NCBI GenBank assembly: GCA_905235315.1
Contig: CAJOLG010000101.1
Coordinates: 1-11,236, forward strand
DNA from: an uncultured Solobacterium sp.
GTDB taxonomy: Bacteria; Bacillota_I; Bacilli_A; Erysipelotrichales; Erysipelotrichaceae
DNA: 11,236 nt
Reading direction: 5' to 3'
This document shows positions 5,984-11,236 of the stretch, one piece after another. Positions within the stretch are counted from its first letter, which is position 1. Every line of letters begins with the position of its first letter. The notes beneath the pieces were generated by a model. That model had not been told where the DNA came from and searched no databases. It saw only the letters and a program-made list of their open reading frames with translations. Position numbers and translations under genes: made by a program.

Positions 5984-6451
5984 ATGAAGGTAAGAATGGC
6001 AGAAGAAAAAGATATCGGGCGGCTGAAGGATCTGCTCAGCCAGGTGCTGGAGATTCACGCGGAAGGCCGGCCGGATATTTTTGTCTCCGGAACGACCAAA
6101 TACAACAATGCGCAGCTTGCGGCGAAGATTCATGATGAGAATATACCGATGCTTGTGCTGGCGGACGATGAAGACGTGGTACAGGGCTATGCGATGTGCG
6201 AAATACAGCACAATAAATCGAATAACATGCACGATATCATAACCCTGTATCTCGATGATCTGTGCGTGGATGAAACCTGCCGGGGAAAGCAGTACGGCAA
6301 AGTGCTGTATGAAGCGGTAAAGGAATACGGCCGGAAGATCGGGGCCTATCATGTGACCCTGAATGTATGGGAATGCAACGGGGAGGGCCTGAAGTTTTAT
6401 GAAGCCATGGGCATGAAGGTCCTGAAACGGACAATGGAGGAAATCCTCTGA
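5984..6451 (+). CDS. GNAT family N-acetyltransferase
   Basis: This is a predicted acetyl-CoA-dependent N-acyltransferase of the GNAT fold, 155 residues, cytoplasmic. Visible elements are the N-terminal strand and helix (VRMAEEKDIGRLKDLLSQVL), the central strand ending in LYLDDLCVDETCRG, motif A with the pyrophosphate-binding CRGKQYGKVLYEAV (residues 99-112), and motif B with FYEAMGMKVLKR (138-149). The substrate cannot be told; RimI-like, aminoglycoside or small-molecule acetylation are all possible. The ATG at 5984 is chosen because AGAGG lies eight bases upstream. A TTG at 5951 in the same frame would fall in the promoter region. It is the first gene of a plus-strand run; galM follows after 89 bases. 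Confidence 0.88.
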   Translation: MKVRMAEEKDIGRLKDLLSQVLEIHAEGRPDIFVSGTTKYNNAQLAAKIHDENIPMLVLADDEDVVQGYAMCEIQHNKSNNMHDIITLYLDDLCVDETCRGKQYGKVLYEAVKEYGRKIGAYHVTLNVWECNGEGLKFYEAMGMKVLKRTMEEIL

Positions 6452-6479
6452 AAAACAATGGGTATTTGCGGGGAGAATC

Positions 6480-6488
6480 TGCCATAAT
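6480..6488 (+). promoter_or_regulatory. Candidate galM promoter (extended -10)
   Basis: TGCCATAAT is a TGn extension followed by a five-of-six -10 hexamer. It lies about 50 bases upstream of the galM start, and no good -35 is visible. A 12-bp palindrome CGGGGAACCCCG at 6505-6516 would lie in the leader. Nothing between the acetyltransferase and galM looks like a terminator, so read-through is also possible. Confidence 0.35.
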
Positions 6489-6540
6489 GAAATACAGTGA
6501 ATAACGGGGAACCCCGGCAAACATAAAGGAGAAAATGAAT

Positions 6541-7536
6541 ATGTCAGTAAAATCATTCGGCTTCAACCAGCAGGGAGAGGAGATTCTGATCGGCAATGAA
6601 AACATTGAGTTTTCCGTTATGAATTACGGAGCGGTCATGGTATCGCTGAAAGAGAAGAAGTCCGGCATCGATGTGCTGCTCGGCTATGACAGCGCAGAGG
6701 GCTACCTTAAGGAAGAAGGACATCTCGGCTCGTTTGTCGGCCGTACCGCAAACCGCATCAAGGATGCGAAGTTTGAGCTCAACGGGGTAACGTACCAGCT
6801 GGAAAAGAACGACGGGGAAAACAACCTCCACGGCGGAAATGACGGATTCGATACCCGTATGTATGAAGCGGAAGAGACCGAAACCACCCTGAAGTTTCAC
6901 CGCATCAGCCCGGATGGGGAGTCCGGCTTCCCCGGGGATCTTGATGTGACGATTCTCTATACCTTACAGGAAAACAGCGTGGAGATGCGCGTATTCGCAA
7001 AAGCACTGAACAAGGATACGCTGTTCTGCTGGACGAACCACAACTATTACAATGCGGACGGCAGTGATACCATCCTCGATCAGGTCCTGACCATCCCGGC
7101 AGAAACCTATGCGGACTGCAGCCCGGACAATATTTCCGTGCTTCCGGTAAAGCCGGTGGAGAATACCGCGTTTGATTTCCGGAACGGGAAGCCCGTCGGT
7201 ACGGATATTGAAAGCGATGACCCGCAGATCACCGCGAACCGCGGCTATGACCATCACTTTGCGGTGGACGGAGAAGGCCTGCGCACCTTTGCGGTATTTG
7301 AAGGAAAACAGGTGAAGGTGACGGTCAGCTCGGATATGCCGGGCATGCATGTGTATTCCGGCAATTTCCTGAATCAGCCGGGAAAAAACGGCATGATGTA
7401 TCATATCCATTCCGGTATCTGCTTTGAGCCGGAGTATTTCCCCAATGCGATCAACTATGAAGGGGTAACGAAACCGATTCTGCGCAGCGGAGAAACCTCA
7501 GAACATGTCATTGTCATGCGGGTGGAGCCGCGGTAA
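6541..7536 (+). CDS. galM: Aldose 1-epimerase (mutarotase)
   Basis: This enzyme interconverts alpha and beta anomers of aldoses such as glucose and galactose, feeding the Leloir pathway. It has 331 residues, normal for the family. Diagnostic motifs: FVGRTANRI (65-73), NNLHGG with His97 (94-99), TNHNYYN with the expected catalytic acid His167 (165-171), GYDHHF with the substrate-binding Asp (235-240), and FEPEYFPNAIN with the expected catalytic base Glu296. All catalytic residues look intact. Two ATGs are possible, 6535 and 6541. The AAGGAG at 6526-6531 is three bases from the first and nine from the second, so 6541 is preferred. No other galactose genes are in the window. It may be co-transcribed with pta 60 bases downstream, since only a weak 5-bp hairpin (7549-7565, no T-tract) lies between them. 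Confidence 0.93.
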   Translation: MSVKSFGFNQQGEEILIGNENIEFSVMNYGAVMVSLKEKKSGIDVLLGYDSAEGYLKEEGHLGSFVGRTANRIKDAKFELNGVTYQLEKNDGENNLHGGNDGFDTRMYEAEETETTLKFHRISPDGESGFPGDLDVTILYTLQENSVEMRVFAKALNKDTLFCWTNHNYYNADGSDTILDQVLTIPAETYADCSPDNISVLPVKPVENTAFDFRNGKPVGTDIESDDPQITANRGYDHHFAVDGEGLRTFAVFEGKQVKVTVSSDMPGMHVYSGNFLNQPGKNGMMYHIHSGICFEPEYFPNAINYEGVTKPILRSGETSEHVIVMRVEPR

Positions 7537-7596
7537 GAACTACGTAAGGTGCGTAACAGGCGCACGGCGCAGTAACAGATAAAGGAGAGACAGAAG

Positions 7597-8583
7597 ATGA
7601 CACTTCTTGAAATGTTTGAAGCGAAGCTTCGCAAAGACCCGAAGACGATCGTATTTCCGGAAGGAAACGATCCGCGCATCCTGGAGGCGGCATCCCGCCT
7701 GCTGGCGGCCAACTTCCTGTTTCCGATCCTGATCGGGAATGAAGCGGAAATCTATGCGGCGGCAGAAGAAGCCGGATACAACATCCGCGGCGCAAAGATC
7801 ATCGAACCCCGGACGTATGAGCGGTTTGACGAGATGGTCGCCGAGTTTGTCCGGCTGCGGGCGCACAAGAACATGACGGAAGAGAAGGCACGGGTCATCC
7901 TTCTGCATCCCAATTACTTCGGCTGTATGCTGGTAAAGATGGGCGAAGCCGACAGTATGTTGTCGGGGGCGACCTATGCGGCCGGCGATACGCTTCTGCC
8001 GGCGATGCAGATACTGAAGAAAGAGGGCGAACCGAAGACCGTAAGCTCCTGCTATGTGCTGGACCGCGCCAATGCGACCGGTGAAAGCACCCGAATCGTC
8101 ATGGCCGACTGTGCGGTCAATCTGGATCCGACCGCAGATGAGCTCGCGGAGATCTGCGGTGATGTGATCCAGTGCGCAAAGGCCTTCGGAATTGAACCGA
8201 AAACCGCCTTCCTGAGTTATTCCACCAACGGCTCGGGCAAAGGAGAATCCGTCGATAAGATGCATGCGGCAGCCGCCAAGGCAAAAGAGCTGTATCCCAA
8301 CGAACTCATTGAAGGGGAGATGCAGATGGATGCGGCGGTATCACCGAATGTCGCAAAACTCAAATTCCCCGGCTCGAAGGTTGCCGGCTATGCCAACACC
8401 TTCCTGTTCCCGGATGTGCAGAGCGGCAATATCGGCTATAAGATCGCTGCGCACATGGGCAACTTCAGTGTGTACGGCCCGATCCTGCTGGGTCTGGATA
8501 AAAATGTCAACGGACTTTCCCGCGGCTGTAACGGCCAGGAGGTCTATATCATGGCGGTAATCACCGCAGCCGGTGTCAATTAA
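7597..8583 (+). CDS. pta: Phosphate acetyltransferase
   Basis: Pta converts acetyl-CoA and phosphate to acetyl phosphate and CoA. With acetate kinase this yields ATP and acetate in fermenting bacteria. The product has 328 residues, typical of short single-domain Pta. Motifs: IVFPEGNDPRILEAA (18-32), LSGATYAAGDTL (122-133), LSYSTNGSGKG (206-216), MQMDAAVSP (242-250), AGYANTFLFPDVQSGNIGYKIA (about 263-284) and LSRGC (307-311). Ser308 and Arg309 match the family active site, and Arg88 matches another conserved arginine. Three positions differ from Methanosarcina Pta as I recall it: Leu134 for Arg133, Gly306 for Asp in NDLSRG, and Glu315 for Asp316. The ATG is preceded by AAAGGAGA (7581-7588). 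The next gene starts two bases after the stop. Phosphate butyryltransferase is less likely given the LSRGC and SGNIGYK motifs. Confidence 0.88.
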   Translation: MTLLEMFEAKLRKDPKTIVFPEGNDPRILEAASRLLAANFLFPILIGNEAEIYAAAEEAGYNIRGAKIIEPRTYERFDEMVAEFVRLRAHKNMTEEKARVILLHPNYFGCMLVKMGEADSMLSGATYAAGDTLLPAMQILKKEGEPKTVSSCYVLDRANATGESTRIVMADCAVNLDPTADELAEICGDVIQCAKAFGIEPKTAFLSYSTNGSGKGESVDKMHAAAAKAKELYPNELIEGEMQMDAAVSPNVAKLKFPGSKVAGYANTFLFPDVQSGNIGYKIAAHMGNFSVYGPILLGLDKNVNGLSRGCNGQEVYIMAVITAAGVN

Positions 8584-8585
8584 AC

Positions 8586-9287
8586 ATGCGGGTTGGCTTA
8601 TCGGCCGGAATCGGCGCCCTGATGATCTTCTATGCGGTGATCCTGACGTTCAATGAATCGTTTGCGGCATACCGCATTGTCTGGGTGATCCTGGGTGCCG
8701 GGCTGATCCTGCGGGAGAATCATCCCTTGCCGGTATGGGCAGAGATTCTGTATGGAATCGTCTACGGCGGTGTTCTTCTTTCCTGTCTCTGGCTGGAGTT
8801 CAGAACCCATCAGGTCATTCAGGAAGGAGCCGGGAAAGAACCGGATATTCTGGTGGTGCTTGGCTGTAAATATCCCTCCCGGGCATTTACCTGGCGCACG
8901 GAGGCAGCCGCGGAAAAACTGGAAGCCTTCCCGGATGCCATGGTCATTGTGACCGGAGGACAGGGAACGGATGAACCGGTTTCGGAAGCAGAGGGCTTCC
9001 GGATGGCGCTGCTGGAATACGGCATTGAACCGTACCGCATACAGACTGAGAACGAATCCGCATCGACGAAGGAAAATCTCATCAATGCGGACAGGCTGTA
9101 CGATATCAGAACCAGAAGGGTCGGCATTGTGACCAGCCGCTATCATGTATACCGCAGTATCTGGATCGCCAGGCAGTGCGGCTATACCGATGTCTTCGGC
9201 ATCCCGGCAAAAACCCTGCTCTTCTATGAGCCGGACAACATCCTGCGGGAAGTGCTGGCCTTCGTCAAGGCAATGGGAAACCGATAA
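8586..9287 (+). CDS. YdcF-like DUF218 membrane protein
   Basis: The protein has 233 residues. The N-terminal part has about three hydrophobic segments (roughly 4-22, 27-43 and 52-71), so it is membrane-anchored. A DUF218 domain follows (about 87-225), related to YdcF, SanA and ElyC. Family signatures: DILVVLGCK (87-95), VTGGQGTDEPVSEAEGF (122-138), TENESASTKEN (154-164) and VTSRYHVYR (182-190). The family is linked to cell-envelope functions in E. coli, but the molecular activity is not known. The ATG starts two bases after the pta stop with no clear ribosome binding site, so translation probably depends on pta. A strong terminator follows directly. A functional link to Pta is not implied beyond co-transcription. 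Confidence 0.85.
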   Translation: MRVGLSAGIGALMIFYAVILTFNESFAAYRIVWVILGAGLILRENHPLPVWAEILYGIVYGGVLLSCLWLEFRTHQVIQEGAGKEPDILVVLGCKYPSRAFTWRTEAAAEKLEAFPDAMVIVTGGQGTDEPVSEAEGFRMALLEYGIEPYRIQTENESASTKENLINADRLYDIRTRRVGIVTSRYHVYRSIWIARQCGYTDVFGIPAKTLLFYEPDNILREVLAFVKAMGNR

Positions 9288-9289
9288 CG

Positions 9290-9317
9290 AAAAACAGACG
9301 GAACCGTCTGTTTTTTT
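9290..9317 (+). terminator. Terminator after the DUF218 gene
   Basis: AAAACAGACG (9291-9300) pairs with CGTCTGTTTT (9305-9314) around a GAAC loop, followed by a run of T to 9317. It begins just after the stop codon at 9287. The A-run on the left side would also give U residues on the opposite transcript, so it could work in both directions. Confidence 0.9.
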
Positions 9318-9334
9318 CCGGCTCATCAGAATAC

Positions 9335-9362
9335 AAAAAACCGCAGGGATTATTCTGCGGTT
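9335..9362 (-). terminator. Terminator after jag
   Basis: On the minus strand AACCGCAG pairs with CTGCGGTT around an eight-base loop (9347-9354) and is followed by a T-run (complement of 9335-9340). It lies ten bases beyond the jag stop. With the hairpin at 9290-9317 it forms a pair of facing terminators between convergent genes. Confidence 0.9.
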
Positions 9363-9371
9363 CAGGTTTGA

Positions 9372-10046
9372 TTACGCTTCTGCCGGTGCTTCTTCCGCCG
9401 GGGCAGCCTCTTCGGCAGGTGCGGCTTCTTCTTTCGGTGCGTCCGGTACATAGCGGATGCACAGATGACGTGCCGGGCCGTCGCCTTCGGACTCCGTACG
9501 GATGTTATGCCAGTCATTCAATGCCTTATGGATGACCTTGCGCTCATCGTTGGGCATCGGGTCAAGCTCTGCGTCCACATGGGAGCGCTGAACCTGCTTG
9601 GCAATCCGGCGGGCCATGGAGGTGAGCTTGCGGTAACGCTCATCCTTGTAGTGGTTGACATCCACCAGAACGTCAATGCGCTTCTTGAATTCCGAATTGA
9701 CTGCACCGCGCACGACGGTGTTGAGTGCCGCCAGGGTCTTGCCCATCTTGCCGATGAGAACCGCGTTGTTGTCGGCGTTGAGATTGACGATGAACTCCCC
9801 GTTCCGCTCTTCAATGGCTGCTTCGAGATCACAGTCGATTCCCATGAAGAAGTTGCCGAGGTAGTCAAAGAGGAATTCCTTGACGTCGTCAAGGCAGTAG
9901 GCGTCAATGGAAACGGACGAGCCGATTCCGAGCAGGCCTTTCTTTTCGTCGGTAACGAAGTAGGTCAGTTCTTCGGGTGTGACATTCTTGTCTTCTGCTG
10001 CTGCCTGGAGCGCTTCCTCCAGGGTCTTGCCGGTATAGTTTTTCAT
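9372..10046 (-). CDS. jag: KhpB/Jag RNA-binding protein (Jag_N, KH, R3H)
   Basis: This is a cytoplasmic RNA-binding protein of the Jag/KhpB (EloR) family. In streptococci it works with KhpA in control of cell elongation and division; in B. subtilis it is encoded next to spoIIIJ. The product has 224 residues. The Jag_N domain spans about 1-50, including the KKGLLGIG turn. The KH domain follows, with the GKMG loop at 99-102. The R3H domain has LDPMPNDERKVIHKAL (161-176) containing R169 and H173, then the TESEGDGPARH segment. The last ~20 residues are an Ala-Pro-Glu tail made of APAEE-like repeats. The ATG at 10046 overlaps the yidC stop (ATGA), indicating coupled translation. A terminator follows. 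Confidence 0.95.
   Translation of the reverse strand: MKNYTGKTLEEALQAAAEDKNVTPEELTYFVTDEKKGLLGIGSSVSIDAYCLDDVKEFLFDYLGNFFMGIDCDLEAAIEERNGEFIVNLNADNNAVLIGKMGKTLAALNTVVRGAVNSEFKKRIDVLVDVNHYKDERYRKLTSMARRIAKQVQRSHVDAELDPMPNDERKVIHKALNDWHNIRTESEGDGPARHLCIRYVPDAPKEEAAPAEEAAPAEEAPAEA
9375..9431 (-). repeat. APAEE-type tandem repeat in the jag 3' end
   Basis: The last codons of jag encode EEAAPAEEAAPAEEAPAEA, a short degenerate tandem repeat rich in Ala, Pro and Glu. The DNA repeats GCTTCTTC/GCCTCTTC-like blocks on the plus strand. Such tails are probably disordered and can vary in copy number between strains; that is inference here. Confidence 0.6.
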
Positions 10047-10936
10047 GCGTTGGCACCTTCTTTCCTGCTGTCAATAATCTTCTGCACAATCAGTGTCTTT
10101 GCGATTGTAACAAGCGAGTAGATTGCCCAGTATACCGACATGGCTGCCGGCCACATAAGGCCGAACGCCAGGATCATTACCAGCATATAATACTGCATCA
10201 TCTTGGTCTGGCTGTTTTGAGCGACTTCCGGCTTGCGGTGTTCTTTTGCGGCTTTGTCCTCTGCCTTCTTCTTGGCCAGCCACTGCGGCAGGCTCATCGA
10301 TACAAACTGGCAGGCACCCATCACAACGAAGATGATGAGATATCCCCACTGGCCGTTGCGCAGTCCGTTCATGATCGTCTGATCAAGCGGCAGGCCGAGG
10401 AACGTACCGGTCTTGACTGCCGTGGCGCGCTGTACAGCCTGGTAGACTGCGATGATGATCGGGAACTGCAGGAAGGTTGTCAGCAGCATACTGAACGGGT
10501 TGACGTTGTATTTCTTGTACAGGTTCTGCATTTCCTGCGCCTGTTTCATCTTGGATGCTTCGTCATCCTTGCCTTCGTATTTGCGCTGAATCTTTTCGAG
10601 CTCCGGCTGCAGCAGCTGCATCTGCTGGGAGGCGACGGTCGACTTCAGGGTAAACAGCAGCAGAATTCCGTTCACAATAATTGTGAGCAGGGCGATGGCG
10701 CCCGCAACCCCGAGCACCGGGGTCAGGATGTTGAGAAGCTGGGCCATCGGCCATACAAGAATCGCCGAGAACCAGCTTTCCGAACTCATGATTTCAGAGA
10801 AGGTAGTCGTCGGGGTGATCTGAATGATCTCGTGGGTTTCCGGGTCCGTCGGAATCGCACAGCCTGTCAGCAGCACCGCAGCGAAGACCACGGAACAGAG
10901 CAGGAGAATTTTTCTATAGTTGGGCTTTTTTCTCAT
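10043..10936 (-). CDS. yidC: Membrane protein insertase YidC/SpoIIIJ/OxaA type
   Basis: YidC inserts and folds membrane proteins, alone or with the Sec translocon. The product has 297 residues, the short Gram-positive form. It begins with a lipoprotein signal (RKILLLCSVVFAAVLLTGC) with Cys26 as the expected lipidated residue, followed by five hydrophobic segments. Family features: QLLQPELEKIQRKYEGKD (107-124), the cytosolic helical hairpin (about 106-150), YKKYNVNPFSMLL, QFPIIIAVYQAV and a basic C-terminus. The position matching the groove arginine of B. subtilis SpoIIIJ (Arg73, ILIRLLILP) is Asn89 here, and the LP of that motif is LF-like (NGILLLF). The ATG at 10936 has AAAGGAG ten bases upstream (10947-10953). 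It overlaps jag and lies 23 bases after rnpA. Confidence 0.95.
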   Translation of the reverse strand: MRKKPNYRKILLLCSVVFAAVLLTGCAIPTDPETHEIIQITPTTTFSEIMSSESWFSAILVWPMAQLLNILTPVLGVAGAIALLTIIVNGILLLFTLKSTVASQQMQLLQPELEKIQRKYEGKDDEASKMKQAQEMQNLYKKYNVNPFSMLLTTFLQFPIIIAVYQAVQRATAVKTGTFLGLPLDQTIMNGLRNGQWGYLIIFVVMGACQFVSMSLPQWLAKKKAEDKAAKEHRKPEVAQNSQTKMMQYYMLVMILAFGLMWPAAMSVYWAIYSLVTIAKTLIVQKIIDSRKEGANA

Positions 10937-10959
10937 TAATGCGGTTCTCCTTTAAAAAT

Positions 10960-11236
10960 TTATATACGCTTAACCATTGTAGCCTTTGAGAGGAGTTTTT
11001 CCAAGTTATTTTTATTGCGGTCATACGACAGTTCCTTAAAGCGGAACCGCACAATCAGGATGACGTCAAAGGGATAGGTTTTGAAGTCGACAAGCTCCTC
11101 GCACATCATTCTTGTCTGGCGTTTGTATCGGTTCCGATCCACCGCATGGCCGATCTTTCCGGGCAGGGTAATCCCGATGCGGGCTTCTTCCTGTGCTTTG
11201 GGCACATAGTAAAAGACAAATGATTCCGAAGCCAGC
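10960..11236 (-). CDS. rnpA: Ribonuclease P protein component (start cut by window edge)
   Basis: RnpA is the basic protein cofactor of RNase P, which removes 5' leaders from precursor tRNAs. About 92 C-terminal codons are visible, and the frame stays open to base 11236, where it reads LASESFVFYYVPKAQEEARIG. The true start therefore lies outside the window; the in-frame GTG at 11205 is internal. The diagnostic motif KIGHAVDRNRYKRQTR matches the RNR-x-KR-x-x-R RNA-binding signature. The family is about 110-120 residues. It is followed by yidC and jag, the conserved order. rpmH would normally precede it but is not in the window. Confidence 0.95.
   Translation of the reverse strand, partial: LASESFVFYYVPKAQEEARIGITLPGKIGHAVDRNRYKRQTRMMCEELVDFKTYPFDVILIVRFRFKELSYDRNKNNLEKLLSKATMVKRI

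Noticed and set aside
7549..7565. GTGCG/CGCAC hairpin between galM and pta, considered as a terminator.
   Set aside because: Five base pairs and no T-tract; better left as a minor leader structure.
8598..9326. A 242-codon minus-strand open frame opposite the DUF218 gene, and a similar one opposite pta (7540-8265).
   Set aside because: Both are antisense to genes with clear family motifs and good starts; neither has a ribosome binding site or a recognisable fold.
10217..10939. A 240-codon plus-strand open frame opposite yidC.
   Set aside because: It is a shadow of the yidC codon pattern; yidC has a lipobox, five membrane segments and a ribosome binding site.
1..11236. Search for mobile elements, CRISPR, tRNA, rRNA, toxin-antitoxin pairs or defence genes.
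   Set aside because: All intact frames are accounted for by housekeeping or metabolic families; no transposase, spacer array or structured RNA gene was seen.

Overview
This is the replication-origin region of a low-to-mid GC Gram-positive (Bacillota) chromosome. The evidence is the block gyrB-recF-yaaA-dnaN-dnaA, strong AGGAGG-type ribosome binding sites, a lipoprotein-type YidC with an LTGC lipobox, and a Bacillus-style bipartite origin. A member of the Erysipelotrichales is my best guess from overall protein flavour, for example the GNSGLGKTH Walker A of DnaA. That placement is an inference and I could not test it.

Left part (1-4679, all on the minus strand): read in the direction of transcription, dnaA, dnaN, then a terminator and a 479-bp gene-free gap, then yaaA (S4 domain), recF and the 5' end of gyrB, which runs off the left edge. 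yaaA/recF and recF/gyrB overlap by ATGA junctions and appear to be driven from an extended -10 promoter in the gap. The dnaA-dnaN spacer holds two abutting DnaA boxes, a GGG spacer and a short run of trinucleotides. This matches the basal unwinding element described for Bacillus subtilis.

Origin (about 4732-5100): at least eight DnaA boxes with zero or one mismatch lie upstream of dnaA, including two perfect TTATCCACA sites and a 24-bp palindrome whose arms are two facing boxes. An AT-rich stretch follows. A terminator hairpin at 5085-5115 shields the origin from cutC transcription.

Right part (5140-11236): cutC (minus) diverges from a plus-strand run made of a GNAT acetyltransferase, galM (aldose 1-epimerase), pta (phosphate acetyltransferase) and a YdcF-like DUF218 membrane protein. 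Two back-to-back terminators separate this run from jag/khpB, yidC and rnpA, which are on the minus strand and therefore transcribed toward the origin. In B. subtilis the rnpA-yidC-jag block diverges from dnaA and abuts the origin. Here it is inverted and about 4.3 kb away, with carbon-metabolism genes in between.

How the genes relate: DnaA, DnaN, RecF and GyrB serve replication initiation, processivity, gap repair and supercoiling. RnpA (tRNA processing), YidC (membrane insertion) and KhpB/Jag (RNA binding) form the second conserved block. GalM and Pta serve sugar entry and acetate/ATP formation. I found no prophage, insertion sequence, CRISPR, tRNA, rRNA or novel defence system. The points worth a second look are the origin architecture, the inverted rnpA block, and key-residue substitutions in YidC, Pta and CutC.
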